Of a DNA stretch of 64,000 nucleotides, positions 10,143 through 21,109 are shown piece after piece. Numbering within the stretch: the stretch's first letter is position 1; the number at the start of each line of letters is the position of its first letter. The stretch is taken from the NCBI GenBank assembly GCA_033063855.1, contig CP093831.1, positions 26,288,001 through 26,352,000 of the forward strand. The letters are read 5' to 3'. A program made the position numbers and the translations under genes. The notes below the pieces were generated by a model. That model searched no databases and was not told where the DNA came from. It worked only from the letters and a program-made list of their open reading frames with translations. The DNA is from Smittia aterrima. Taxonomy: Eukaryota > Arthropoda > Insecta > Diptera > Chironomidae.

Positions 10143-10376
10143 AAATTGATTCTTCCTGTAGGAAAGTTTTATTTTCTTTTATTCAGTTGCCAAAACAATT
10201 TTCTTATCTCCTGGAAGATTGAAGCCTGTGGTCATCAAGCCCAAGTTCTGGTATTGGATTTCGGGAATATTAAGTTTCGTCTTTGCAATGAAATCTTTAA
10301 CTTCTCAATCGTAAATGAATCCTCGACTGTAATCCTCGTTCAATTTGTCCCAGTCAATGCTGGGAAAGATTATTAA
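10143..10376 (-). pseudogene. Broken 3' end of a DNA/RNA non-specific endonuclease gene
   Basis: The minus strand reads EDYSRGFIYD, an in-frame TGA, then EVKDFIAKTKLNI..IQYQNLGLMTTGF and a stop. This is an inverted, diverged copy of the end of 10477-10839. Homology continues into the 3' flank (CTTTCCTRCAGGAA) toward about 10000. The stop marks it as dead. Confidence 0.7.
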
Positions 10377-10476
10377 GCAGGAAATTGGGAGGATCTTGAA
10401 TTTATAACTCGTAAGAGAGCTGCGTTTTGTGGAACTTGAAAAGTGGAACTTGAAAAGTTTTCAATGAAAACGCTTA

Positions 10477-10839
10477 TTGAATGAAATCTTATTGGATGAA
10501 GGAAGATTGCCGGTTCCAGCTCAATTCTTTAAAATATTAATTGTTCGTACAAACAATGTTGGAGTCGCTTTCGTTGGCATCAACAATCCATTCTTGACTC
10601 CAATCGAGTCTTCGATGGAGATGATTTGCCCGCCTGGTGTGCAAAGTGAAATTACAAGCATTGACTGGCACAAATTAAATGAAGATTACAGTCGAGGATA
10701 CATTTACGCTTGCGAAGTTAAAGATTTCATTAGAAAGGCGATGCTCAATATTCCCGGTGTCCAGTACGAGCATTTGGGCTTGATGACCACAGGCTTCAAT
10801 CATCCGGGAGATGAGAAAATTGTTTTGGCAACTGAATAA
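10477..10839 (+). pseudogene. C-terminal fragment of insect DNA/RNA non-specific endonuclease
   Basis: An open stretch of about 120 residues contains RLPVPAQFFKILIV, GVAFVGINNPFL, ITSIDWHK and SRGYIYACEVKDFI. This is the end of the secreted insect EndoG-like NUC-domain nucleases as I recognise them. There is no ATG at the start (the frame opens after a TGA near 10465), and the catalytic part of the domain, normally further N-terminal, is absent. A direct duplication of GTGGAACTTGAAAA lies just upstream. It is probably a 5'-truncated remnant; an unassembled or distant 5' exon is the alternative. Confidence 0.6.
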
Positions 10840-10988
10840 GAAAAAATAAAATAAAACTTTCCTGCAGGAAAAAAAAAAGATCTTCTCCGTCAAAAGTTAA
10901 CTATTTGCATTAGATTAGAAAAACTATTTGCAGCAATCAAGTAAATAATAATTGAAAGACCAAATCAAAGTACATGCCACACGAACAT

Positions 10989-11081
10989 TTAGTCTTCTTC
11001 TTGAAAGTATCTGAAAAACCCTTGATAAGCGAGCGACATCGACTTCATGCCATATTTATTCAGTGCGAGGGTGTCTGCAAT
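10989..11081 (-). CDS. Possible terminal exon of a small unrecognised gene
   Basis: After an acceptor-like TTTTAG the minus strand encodes IADTLALNKYGMKSMSLAYQ and about ten more residues before TAA, with base use unlike the AT-rich flank. An upstream ATG near 11230 (MANNSSIESFMANN) could join in frame through a GT at CTC|GTAGAG. I do not recognise the product; the exon model is a guess. Confidence 0.28.
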   Translation of the reverse strand: MADTLALNKYGMKSMSLAYQGFFRYFQEED

Positions 11082-11496
11082 CTAAAATAGCGTTTCTACT
11101 TTGAATAAAAAATTTGGAATCACATTTAATTACAGTTTTCATTCTGCATTGCATAAAATCGCTCTACGAGTATTGAATGAAAAAAGCTGTTGTTAGCCAT
11201 GAATGATTCAATTGAAGAATTATTCGCCATGACAACGAAACCACAGACAACGAAGTAAAATAGTAATTCATTTCGTAGACTGGCGAAATATCGATAAGTT
11301 CACTTCTATTCCTAAGTTTTAGTTTTATTTTCGTGGACAAAGGAAAGTTTCTTAGCTGAAGTAATAACAATTGAGGCTACCTCTGATAACATTTTCACTT
11401 CGATAACGCCACTCGTGAATCGATAACTCAAATATTTTGACAATTTTAGTTCGATTTTGTGTTTTGCCGAGAGTTGAGTGTAGAACATTAGAAGTT

Positions 11497-12098
11497 ATGG
11501 GTTCACGAAATCGAGCATTCGATGGTGAAGACTACGAGCCAGACAACGATATTCCAAGCATCTCAAAGCGTACGTACGCGGATGGAGCTCAAATGACGAA
11601 ATTTGTAAGTCACTTCAATTATCTCCGATTCAAATTTGACCTTTTGGTTTATTCAGGCGGAAAAAGTCTCACAACTAGACATCAACAATTATGCCACACG
11701 AAAAACGATGGCTCAAGGAATGCTTGACTTAGCATTGTTGACTGCAAATGCCGCTCAGCTAAAACGAGTGATGACGATTGGACCATCAAACACTTTTTAT
11801 TATCTTCTTGTGACACTCATCTCAATCTCAATAATTCTTCAGGTAGTTTGTAAATGAACAAATTTTAATCCCTCGCACAAAGAAATATTTTCATAATCCA
11901 ATTTTGGGATTGATTAATGAACTCTTTCAGGTTGTGCAAGCGATAATCATGTGCATTCTTGCAATTTATTTCGATCTCAACAAGTTCGAGGAACATCGGA
12001 AGACAAACATTGCGAACAACACTCTTTTGATGGTCACAATCATCAGCGTCGCTCTCAACATTGTCATCTCAGTTTTTGACATAGCAGATATTAAGTGA
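11497..12098 (+). CDS. Ninjurin
   Basis: Three exons (11497-11604, 11657-11842, 11931-12098) join in phase 0 to 153 residues. Exon 2 encodes the ninjurin core NNYATRKTMAQGMLDLALL, followed by ANAAQLKRVM and the first hydrophobic helix (TFYYLLVTLISISIILQ). Exon 3 encodes the second helix pair (VVQAIIMCILAIYFDLNKFE and TLLMVTIISVALNIVISVF). Ninjurins are small plasma-membrane proteins with two amphipathic and two transmembrane helices. They mediate adhesion and, for mammalian NINJ1, membrane rupture in lytic cell death. The ATG at 11497 gives an acidic cytosolic N-terminus; an in-frame ATG at 11437 would add 20 residues and is less likely. Which Drosophila Nin paralog it matches is not decided. 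Confidence 0.88.
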
Positions 12099-12226
12099 AG
12101 TAATTATTTAAGTGAACACGGATTTTTGAAGAAAAAATTGCAATTTGTGATAATGTGAACAAATAAAATTTGATTGAATGAGATTGATTAGAAGTTTTTA
12201 TTGTTAAAATAGCGACATCTGAAGTG

Positions 12227-12311
12227 TTCTGGAATTTTGCTTCTAGAAAGCAGAGGAAGACTTTAGAAAGCTCAAGAGAATTCGAGGAATTTCTAGAAAG
12301 CTCCAGAAAGC
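12227..12311. promoter_or_regulatory. Cluster of heat-shock-element modules (distal)
   Basis: TTCTGGAA (12227), two copies of TTCTAGAAAG (12241 and 12291) and CCAGAAAG follow closely; TTCnnGAA pairs are the core HSF-binding unit. It lies between ninjurin and the DnaJ gene, about 400 bp upstream of the latter's TATA box. Confidence 0.45.
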
Positions 12312-12530
12312 TCTCACAACTTCTCAAACGTTTCTTCGACTGTCGACATTTTAAATTTTGGCTAAAGTAAGTAATCGCAGGCCAACTTCTTATCAAAATA
12401 TTAATTACAAAAATTATTGAAGAAATTATAAATTTCAATATAATTCAGTTTTATTTTTATAATTTTATTCATAATTTTTTCCTCTAAAAAAAACCTGCAA
12501 TTCAGTATTTTAGCCTCAATGTTTGCATTT

Positions 12531-12634
12531 TTCTCGAACATTCTCGTCGAAAAAATCTGAACATAAATTTCTGTGGCGAACGTTTTGTTCGCATTCGTAA
12601 AAAATATTTGAGATTGAGCTGACGTTTTATAAAA
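12531..12634 (+). promoter_or_regulatory. Heat-shock promoter of the DnaJ gene: HSE and TATA box
   Basis: TTCTCGAACATTC (12531-12543) is three alternating TTC/GAA modules at exact 2-bp spacing, with a further GAA at 12549. TATAAAA follows at 12628-12634. Transcription should start about 30 bp downstream, near 12660. A 5'UTR intron (12766-12987; GTAAGC..TTTTTAG) separates this from the ATG. Confidence 0.65.
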
Positions 12635-12996
12635 CTCAGGCAAATTCAATTGCTGAAAGTGCATATCAACAGCAATCAGCATTAGTGAAAAGTAATAGTT
12701 GAGGACTGTTATTGGAATTAAAGCAGAAATTATACAAAAATAAATTTTTGGACTTCATTGTTTTGGTAAGCAAAAATTATTTTTTTTATCAAGTTTCTAG
12801 AAACGCAAAGACGACGTCCTTGTTATTCAATTCCTCATTTCCTTCATGCGCATCTTCTGCTCTTGGATTAAAGATGAATAATCTTGAAGCGTTAGAACTG
12901 CAAATCAAAATAAAACTGTAGTCGTCACAAGATTTGTTCTCGAACTTTCCATTTTCACATTTTATTGACCTTTCACTCTCTTTTTAGAAATTTACA

Positions 12997-14055
12997 ATGG
13001 GAAAGGATTTTTATCGAACCCTTGGAGTCGCCAAGACTGCAAACGATGATGAAATAAAGAAAGCATACAGAAAGCTTGCATTGAAGTATCATCCAGACAA
13101 GAACAAGTCAAAAGACGCAGAAGAAAAGTTTAAAGAAGTCGCTGAAGCATATGAAATCTTATCAGACAAAAAGAAGCGCGACATTTACGATCAATACGGA
13201 GAGGAAGGTCTCAAAGGTGATTCATCTGGCTCAGCCGGCCAAGCAAATGCTGGATCATACAGTTACACATTCCATGGTGATCCCCGAGCAACCTTTGCAC
13301 AATTCTTCGGAACAAACGATCCCTTCTCCATTTTCTTCGGCGATGGAGGCGAAAGAATGGCTTTCGGTGGTGACATGTTTGGCGGCGGCGGCGGCGGAAT
13401 GGGGATGGATCAAGAAGATATCTTCAGTCAAATGAGCGGAAATCGCAACCCTGGAGCATTTAGATCACAATCGTTTAACGTTCATGGAAACCCGCAAAAG
13501 AAAATGAAGATTGACCCTCCAATCGAGCACGATTTGTATGTCAGTCTCGAAGAAGTCAACACCGGCTGCTCAAAGAAGATGAAAATCTCCAAAATGGTTG
13601 TGCAACCAGATGGATCAGCACGCAAAGACGAAAAGATCTTACAAATTAATGTCAAGCCGGGATGGAAAGCTGGAACTAAAATCACTTTCCCAAAGGAGGG
13701 AGATCAGATTCCCGGCAAAGTACCAGCAGACATCGTCTTTATAATCCGAGACAAACAACACAGCAAATTCAAGCGAGAAGGCAGCGATATTAAATACACA
13801 GCTAAGATAACTTTAAAAGAAGCTTTGTGCGCGACTGGACAATTATCAGTTCCAACTCTCTCTGGTGAAGTGATACCAATAAGTATTCAAAACGAAGTCA
13901 TTAAACCATCGACAGTGAAGAGACTTCAAGGCAGAGGACTCCCCTATCCCAAAGAGCCAAACAAGCGAGGCGATCTCATCGTCAACTTTGATATTATCTT
14001 CCCTGATAATCTCTCAAAAACCGCCCGCGAAATTCTGGTCGACGTTTTACCTTAA
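12997..14055 (+). CDS. DnaJ-1 type Hsp40 co-chaperone (class B)
   Basis: Complete 352-residue protein. Residues 1-70 are a J domain with the HPD motif (LKYHPDKN), which stimulates Hsp70 ATPase. A Gly/Phe-rich linker follows (about 72-160, including a GGGGGG run), then two C-terminal substrate-binding beta domains (HDLYVSLEEVNTGC, GDLIVNF). There is no Cys4 zinc finger, so it is class B (DNAJB1/4/5; Drosophila DnaJ-1). The length matches the family. The coding region is a single exon, with an intron only in the 5'UTR. The upstream HSE and TATA box fit heat induction. It should act in cytosol and nucleus with Hsp70. Confidence 0.95.
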   Translation: MGKDFYRTLGVAKTANDDEIKKAYRKLALKYHPDKNKSKDAEEKFKEVAEAYEILSDKKKRDIYDQYGEEGLKGDSSGSAGQANAGSYSYTFHGDPRATFAQFFGTNDPFSIFFGDGGERMAFGGDMFGGGGGGMGMDQEDIFSQMSGNRNPGAFRSQSFNVHGNPQKKMKIDPPIEHDLYVSLEEVNTGCSKKMKISKMVVQPDGSARKDEKILQINVKPGWKAGTKITFPKEGDQIPGKVPADIVFIIRDKQHSKFKREGSDIKYTAKITLKEALCATGQLSVPTLSGEVIPISIQNEVIKPSTVKRLQGRGLPYPKEPNKRGDLIVNFDIIFPDNLSKTAREILVDVLP

Positions 14056-14312
14056 ATTCAAAATGTCACTGAGATCGAATAGGCTTTAGAATTAAACTAA
14101 TTTCATGTAAATAAGATAAGTTGTTATTCCTGTGAAAGGATTAATTAAAGAGAATAAATTTAAAGGATTAATTAAATCTTATAAATATTTGAGTTTTCGC
14201 GCATTTTTTTTCTGACACGGGCGACGCTGGCGGCGGATATCTGAACTAAAATTTTGCCGAAGTTCGAAAAAAAAAAGATTTTTCAGGAAAGCCAAGAAAT
14301 TCAATCGCAACA

Positions 14313-16255
14313 ATGAATAAACCTGAAGAGGAAGAAGAAATGTGGGTCGATGAAGGCGAGGAACCATCGAATCCAAACGAAGTGTTGGCGATTTGCATGC
14401 AGAACTTTGCAAAACAAGATTACATTTTGGAGCCAGCAATTTTCCTTCAACTAAAAAGGTAAACAATCGGATTAATTGAAGATTCTTTGTGAAAAAACAT
14501 CTTGAGACGTTTTGTGATGATCCTAATGATCAGATAAATGAGCTAATGAGATCGCATCTAATGATTTTAGTTTATTATCCTCGTTTGAGAGTTAGCGTTA
14601 CTCAATTTGCTTTCGTTCGAGTTTTCACAAACTTTTCATTTCACTGTATCAAATTATAATGAACTTTTACTTATTCAAGGTACTTTCAACATGGAGGCAC
14701 ACCAGAGCTCGTCATCAATCAACTTTCGCAGAATTACGCCGCTACAGCTCAAATGGCAAATCTGCTCGCTGACTGGCTTGTCGTGGCTGGTGTTGACGTA
14801 AACGAAGTACAAGCGATGGTTGAAAATCATCTGAAGGATATGATTGTGAAGTCGTTTGACCCAAAGAAAGCTGATACAATCTTCACTGAGGAGGGAGAAA
14901 CTCCTTCTTGGTTGACGGACATGATAGAGCACAAGACGTGGCGTGATCTCATCTACAGACTCGCTGAGGAGTATCCTGATTGTCTCATGCTTAACTTCAC
15001 GATCAAGCTTATTTCCGATGCCGGATATCAAAGCGAAATCACATCGATTTCAACGGCAGCTCAACAACTCGAGGTTTTCTCAAGAGTTCTCAAGACTTCA
15101 ATCACAAAAATCCTCTCAAGCGGCACTGACGACTGGCAGAGTTCAATTAAAGACCTTGCGAAAATGGTTTGCCATGGACAACACACTTACGTCTACTCTC
15201 AAATTCTAATTCATCTGTTGGCGCAAGAGACGAAAGGAGGAGCGAATATGAAACGATTATCACAAGAAATTCAACAATACGCTCTTAAGAATGGTCTGAA
15301 CGTCACTCCAATCACAATGGCTCTTTACGGAAACTCGCCGATTGAGCATCCTCAAGCATGTGATGCGCTCACTTCAATGATGTCAAGAAATTCGTTAAAT
15401 CCAGCGGACATAACAGTCCTCTATCGATGCTACTCAAGTACAACGCCACCTCCAATCGATCTCATTCGAAACTCTCAATTCCTTGATCTTCTCGTCGATG
15501 CTTTGTTCAAAGCCGGAGTGAAAATTAATCCTGAACACAAGTCAAAATACGTTTTCCTGTTGGCTTATGCAGCAAGTGTGAGTGAAACTTCCCCTAAGAA
15601 AGGAGCTAACAAAAGCAAAGTGCTGCATAAAGAAGAACTTAAGCCGACGATTTCAGCAATTGAACAAGTCCATAGCATTTGTAATCTAAACAAAGGATCA
15701 ACGGAATTAATCGCTGAGATTCAATCGCTTTACAATTGCATTAGATTTCCTGTTGTTGGTGTTGGATTGATTCGATGGATTGAGATCACAGTTACGGAGC
15801 GTTCATTCTTCAAGCTCTGCACGGAATCGACTCCAATACATTTGGCGATTCTCGATGAGGTAGCGAACGTTCATCCATCTCTTCACGACTCCATTCTCAA
15901 GCTTCTCATCAAACTGTTCGAGTCAAAACAAGACGAATTAGAAATCTTAGTTCAACTGGAGCTGAAGAAAATGTTGCTTGATCGAATGATAAACCTTCTA
16001 ACTCGAGGATGCTGCATCCCTGTCGTCAAATACATTAAGAATTGTAGCGCGAAAGGAGATACAGACGTTTCTCTGATTCGATACTTTGTCACCGAAGTCC
16101 TCGAAACAATCACTCAACCTTATTCACCCGAGTTCGTGAGTCTTTTCCTTCCAATGGTTGAGAACGAAGACATTACTGGAAGAATGAATGACGAAGAGAA
16201 CGATCCTTTCGCTGAATTCATTGTTCAAGCGAGAGCAAACATGTACAACAATTAA
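14313..16255 (+). CDS. TH1: Negative elongation factor D (TH1)
   Basis: Exon 1 (14313-14458) begins MNKPEEEEEMWVDEGEE and exon 2 (14680-16255) completes a 573-residue protein; the intron splits an Arg codon. The sequence follows vertebrate and fly NELF-C/D closely: IFTEEGETPSWL, TWRDLIYRLAEEYPDCLMLN, KMVCHGQHTY, LNPADITVLY, HKSKYVFLLAYAASV, LYNCIRFPVVGVG and SLIRYFVTEVLETI. NELF-D is the scaffold subunit of the negative elongation factor that, with DSIF, holds RNA polymerase II in promoter-proximal pause. Full length and no breaks. The acidic N-terminal exon is typical. The gene is head-to-tail with the DnaJ gene (about 260 bp apart). Confidence 0.96.
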
Positions 16256-17592
16256 GAAAACAATTTGATCATCTTTTAATAAAGTTTACAATCTGAGAAA
16301 ACATAAATTGAAATTATCTGATCGAGAAGTCACTCGAGAGAACAAAGACTGCTTCTGCATTGTGTTTGACAAAAGTTAATCAAACCACAGCGTGTTTGAA
16401 GAGCGATAACTTTCTCTTATCTGACCGCGAGCTTGTTGAATTTCAAAATTCATGAAACAATTCTTATCAAAGGCTAAATATTGATTTCCCTTTTTATTGA
16501 CGGTCTTCATAAAAGAGATTGAAAATATTTTTGATAAAATTAGGAAATTGGTTTCGTCAGATTTCTTTGAATTTCAACAACTTTATGTTTCTTTGATGAA
16601 ATCCTAAAAGAATGTTTGTTATCGGGAGTTTTGTTTGTCGTCAACTGCTGTCAGTGAATCAGCAAATTTTAAAACTATCTTAGTGTGAATGATTAAGAGA
16701 AACTTTGTCACTCAAGAACAACTGATAACAATTTCCATTGTTGTGTGCATTACGTGAATGCAATCTCGTCTAACGATGCAGACTTTGTGAAAGTTCCTTC
16801 ACCGCACAATATCGGTCATTCGAGAATCAAAACGAAGAAGTCGCCAAGTCCTCAAGATATCATCGGCTCTGCTAAATCATTGAGACGATCAATTAAACAG
16901 TTTTATGGCCGATCCATCACAATATTGCGACACTAATTAACCGTTAATCTGTTTTTAATTGATAATTAATAATTTCATTTACGCATGACCAAAAATATTT
17001 GCACAAGTGGAATTCTTATCAGATCAAACTATTTCAAGTTCAAGAGTTTCAAAAATTTCGAGAAATTTTCTTTAAAACTTTCCATTCTTCTTCCCAAAAT
17101 TTTCGAACGAATCATTTTTATCCTCAAATGCTTACACAGTCACGTCGCGATAATCGCGAATAATTATTTCACGCCCATCAAGCAATTATTGGATTTACAA
17201 TTACGTGGCTCTCTCAACGAAAATAATTAAAACAAAGTCTTGTGATCTATTTAAAAATTCCTTCGAGAAGCAGAGCGAACAAATATCGATTAAAATTTCC
17301 TGAAATTATTGAATAACAAAAATAAAAAGTTTTGGCTTTTCCTCGATTTCTTTATTTTCTAGATTTTTTTTTGTTACAAAGTTTAACTTCAGTATTTTGA
17401 TCAGATAAACTTGAATGATGATGTTGATGATGAGGGGAACACATAAAGAAATCTTAAATGACTAAAGCAAAAAAAAAAGTCTTCCTAGAAAATACATTTT
17501 CATCCTTTCCATCTTATCACAAAAGGGTGACTCTTCAAACGGTCTTCTTTATTTCACTATGTTGGATTAGTGTTAAGCGTGCTACGCGATAT
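16256..17592. other. Intergenic, no supported gene
   Basis: AT-rich sequence between NELF-D and the ferritin cluster. The only stretch with slightly coding-like base use is 16745-16936 (+, 63 codons, Lys/Ser/Ile-rich); it has no recognisable motif and no splice partner. The last about 140 bp before 17593 are likely the 3'UTR of the heavy-chain ferritin. Confidence 0.5.
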
Positions 17593-18735
17593 TTACAGGA
17601 GTTCCTTGTCGTACAAGAAGTCGGCGATCAAACCTCCGTCTCTTTGAACCATCTTGCCGAGAGTGTTGATCTTTCCAGCCAAGTCGCGTTGTCCCTTGTA
17701 TTGTTCATCAAGGAAGTCGCTGGTAAGATAGTCGACGAACTGTTGGGAAATAAAAACTTTTAGTAAATATCAAACCAAGGAATGTGAAGTCTTACGTGGT
17801 AGTCGTTGAAGTCCTCGTCCTTCTCGCAAACTTCAATAAGATTGCGGATGCTAGCTGTAACAATCTTTTCCAACTTGAGGGCGTTTTGCAAAGCAATCAA
17901 TCCGGAAGTTGTTTCAGCTGAGGTAGGCTCGAGATCAGCGACGGTAACGTCTTCTCCTTTGTGGGTCTTAACTTTGTTGCTGTCTGATTCCGTGACCAAT
18001 TTTCCGATGTCAAACTTGGAGATAACTTTTGAAGGATTTTCTTTTTCAATGTAACGACCTCTCATGCTCAAATATTCAATAAGTTTATAAGCGTGTTCGC
18101 GTTCCTCGCCGGCAGCGGCGAAGAAGAACTTGGCGAATCCTGGACGATCGACGTTATCTCTGGAGAAGTATGAGCCCATTCTCAAATACTGAAGTGAAGC
18201 TGTCACTTCCATTTTGATTTGATTTTCAGTCGCCTCAACGCATTTGTTCTTCATGTCAGGGAACACGATATCATTGAAGAGTTTAGAGCCTCCATCAACA
18301 TTACCTGAAATCAGAGAAAGATTAAGATTAGATAACAATTTTTATTAATCATTTAGGTTTAAGGAAGCCGGGTCATTGTTTTGTTAGCCAGGCAAACAAG
18401 ACTCAGCTGAACGAACTTGAATTTAAACGTAAAACTGACATTGAAAGTTTTTTGTTGATAATTGCACTTTCGACTGTTCTTGTTAATTGTGAATCATTAG
18501 TTGGATAAGGAAATTCTTTGTGCGACTTTGTTTGTTATTCACAATCGATAGAACGTAGTGGAAATTTCTTTTCTTAATTCTACTGTAATACGCAAATGAC
18601 CTGGTTTAGCGAAAATTTCGCTTTGTTTTTAATCAAACATTTTTGTTTTTCACACTCACATGTGTCGGCTGAGACTGCTTGAGTGGAGAAGCTGCACACT
18701 ACAGCAATCACCAAGAGAAATCCAAACTTTATCAT
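17593..18735 (-). CDS. Fer1HCH: Secreted ferritin heavy chain (Fer1HCH type), ferroxidase-competent
   Basis: Exons 18735-18660, 18304-17796 and 17739-17593 join to 243 residues. Exon 1 is a signal peptide (MIKFGFLLVIAVVCSF). The ferroxidase ligands are all present: Glu in QIKMEVTAS (human E27), Tyr in LQYLRM (Y34), GEEREHA (E61, E62, H65), LKLEK (E107) and LDEQYK (Q141). Insect ferritins are secreted or vacuolar 24-mers of heavy and light chains that store and move iron; the heavy chain oxidises Fe(II). It is divergently arranged with the light chain at 19252, as in Drosophila. No CAGTGN iron-responsive-element loop is visible in the 516 bp upstream of the ATG. Confidence 0.95.
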
Positions 18736-19251
18736 TTTTTTGAATTTTTAATGTTTTTCACTTCCTGCTCGAACTTGTTTCTTGATTTACTGATGGAAAA
18801 TAACTTGTGCTAAAGGTGAACCAAAATAATTTCGCAAGTTTTCCTTTAATTTCGATTTAGAACGACAAATAATTTGACAAACTTTTCTCGTTGCTCGCTG
18901 GATTAAGAATGAATGTCGAGAACTGCTGCGCTCGTCTCATCAAAACAAAGAAAATTTCCACACGGCCCTAACAAACAAACACGAACAAACATTTTCTGTG
19001 ATCACAAAGAAATCGTTAACTCCAAGCGAGTTTCTTTGGATTTGATTCTTTTTCACTTGCTCGTTTGCGCACGGCACCAACTTTTCGACACGAACACAAT
19101 CGCGAGCAAAGACTTTTGTTTTCAATTTCACTCGAATCGTCATTTACAAATTTCCCGTCGAGCTAGAAGCAAGCAAATTAAAAAACTTATTAAAGACGAA
19201 ATAATAATTGTCGATCAAACATTAAAGTAAAGTAAAAGTGAAGAAGTAATC
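18736..19251. promoter_or_regulatory. Shared divergent promoter of ferritin heavy and light chains
   Basis: 516 bp separate the two ATGs. The arrangement implies shared regulation giving balanced subunits. I found neither a CAGTG (either strand) IRE loop nor a clear TATA box. Small open frames on both strands here look like shadows. Confidence 0.5.
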
Positions 19252-20328
19252 ATGAAGACATTTTTAGTGGTGGCCTTGTTCTTGGTCGGATTCGCAGCAG
19301 CTCAAGTTGACAATCCTGGCTACGGCAGAAAAAATGTAAGCTCCACAAAAGAAAAATATTCACACAACCAAACGAAAACTGTGTAAAGCACAAAAGATTC
19401 TCCAAACAAGAATCATCGACCTGGAATCCATTTCTAGTCTAATTATGAAATTTCTTAGTTCCCCAGCAAGGATGCAACATGCGAAGCTAAAGCCCATAAC
19501 TGCTGCGAAGGAAACAAAGACGAATGCGAGTATGGTGAGTAATCGACGACGGCAAGTTCGTTGTAACCTTGCGGAAATTCTCAATTCGCAACAAACAAAA
19601 AATCACGCAATTTAAATCAATTTATCATCAAGTGTCGATTAAAGTGCTGGTCTGGAAGTGAAGAGAATTAGATTGCGTGATATTTCGAGCCAGAAGCACT
19701 GACGTGACTTCCGATAATTTCGCCGCAATTTAAAAATTTTACTGATAAAAGATTCTTTGTCTCTTTCTTAGAATGTTCATCGTTGATTCTTGACACCGAC
19801 AAATACGACGACTTTGTGAAGCTTGCCAACGATCACATCATCCGTTCTTACGAATACTTGTTCTTGTCCGCTCAATTCGGAACTTACTCGAAGGATCGTC
19901 CCGGGTTCGAGAAGGTTTTGCACGGTTTGTCTGATGGGACATGGGGCAAAGGAATTGAAATGATTCAGGAGATCTCGAAACGTGGCGTTAAGCACTCGTT
20001 CAAGACCGCAAATGATAACGCGATCACTGCTCATGGATTAGTCAACGAAGTCGAAGCTATCGCAAAGGCTGCTGAGATTGAAAAGAAACTTTTGATCCGT
20101 TCAAATGATGTTCACCGTCACCACTCTCGCGCAATCCTCAGCGACGCTAATGCAAAGAGCTATGACGCAGGACTCGCTCATTACATGGAAGAGGAAGTCA
20201 TCGGCGGAAAGATTGATTCCCTTCGTACTCTCGTTGGTTACGTTAACGAACTCAAGAACCTTTTCAGAAAGAACTACAACGTTTTCGCTCTTTCGCTCCA
20301 TCTTTTCGATCAATATCTCATGAAATAA
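19252..20328 (+). CDS. Fer2LCH: Secreted ferritin light chain (Fer2LCH type)
   Basis: Exons 19252-19335, 19459-19534 and 19772-20328 give 238 residues. MKTFLVVALFLVGFAAA is a signal peptide. A Cys-rich N-terminal extension (CEAKAHNCCEGNKDECEYEC) typical of insect light chains precedes the four-helix ferritin fold starting at DDFVKLANDHIIRSYEYL. The ferroxidase ligands are absent, as expected for a light chain, which provides nucleation and structure. AATAAA-type signals lie near 20480. It pairs with the heavy chain at 17593-18735. Confidence 0.94.
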
Positions 20329-20532
20329 ATTTTCCTCTATCATTTCTTTTAGTATTTTTGCGTCGTTAAACGTTTAAGTTCTTAGGAGAAACTTATTTTC
20401 CATTCAAGAGAGAAATGCTGTGTTATTTTTTGAACCCAACTGAAAGAAAACAAACATTGTGGTCATAAGCACCAAAAGAAAATAAATAAAGAAAAACAAA
20501 GTGCTTAGCCAAAAAAAAAGATTTTTCTTTTC

Positions 20533-20700
20533 TTATTTTTCAGAAAATAAATTTTGTGATTTGAAGATTTCTTCCAGACCGGCGAGGACTTGTAACATGT
20601 TCGAGTCGACAAAAGTCTTGATACGTTCTCGTTCTTTGTTCAAGAGAAAATCCAAAGTTCGCTGATCGACTTTCAGGGGAATTTCATCATCTTGCGTCAT
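20533..20700 (-). CDS. Small open frame, 55 residues, unrecognised
   Basis: The minus strand from ATG 20700 encodes MTQDDEIPLKVDQRTLDFLL, then NKERERIKTFVDSNML, VLAGLEEIFKS and a stop at 20533. It is GC-richer than its surroundings, with a charged amphipathic-helix pattern (LDFLLNKERERIKTFV), unlike random AT-rich frames here. It has no signal peptide or known motif and lies between two ferritin light-chain genes. It may be a small gene or one exon of a larger one. Confidence 0.42.
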   Translation of the reverse strand: MTQDDEIPLKVDQRTLDFLLNKERERIKTFVDSNMLQVLAGLEEIFKSQNLFSEK

Positions 20701-21000
20701 ATTGCGACTTCGAGGAAATTTATTTGCGGAAGAAAATGAAAATTTGTTTTTGTCAAATCTTTTCTGAGAAATATCGCCGAATATAGAGTTTCAATTTTGA
20801 TTGGAAAATTTTACAGCTCGAGCTCAAAGAATGACGAACCAAATAAATCAAACTGATAAGACAAATCCACTTAGAGAATACAATGCCAGCTTCGATCGCA
20901 AATCATGTTTCTGACGTTTGTGTGAAAATAAATGAAATACAAAGTGCAATCCTCTCGAAGATTAATCATTGCAATCTCTTTCTTATCTCTGTAAATACTT

Positions 21001-21102
21001 TCAAAGTAATTGCTTATCAAACATGAAATCAGTAAGAGAATCTGTTTCTTTGCCTACCATCTGTCCTAGAGATCCTATCTTGCCATTCAAGTCGAGTTGC
21101 AA
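21001..21102 (-). pseudogene. Ferritin heavy-chain relic (last exon only)
   Basis: The minus strand reads QLDLNGKIGSLGQMVGKE, then TDSLTDFMFDKQLL and TGA, matching the last exon of the heavy chains at 22415-23235 and 23518-24318. The following 3' flank (to about 20945) also matches the flank at 22361-22414. The remaining exons are absent; sequence joins directly to the upstream region of the light chain at 21500. It appears to be the remnant of a heavy chain once divergent from that light chain. Confidence 0.75.
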
Positions 21103-21109
21103 TAAAAAG

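Noticed and set aside
10675..10893. 72-codon minus frame opposite the nuclease fragment
   Set aside because: Antisense shadow of the plus-strand C-terminal fragment at 10477-10839.
12712..12921. 69-codon frame before the DnaJ gene
   Set aside because: It crosses the predicted 5'UTR intron and has no similarity; leader sequence explains it.
16745..16936. 63-codon frame after NELF-D
   Set aside because: No motif, no splice partner, basic low-information composition; kept only as a note.
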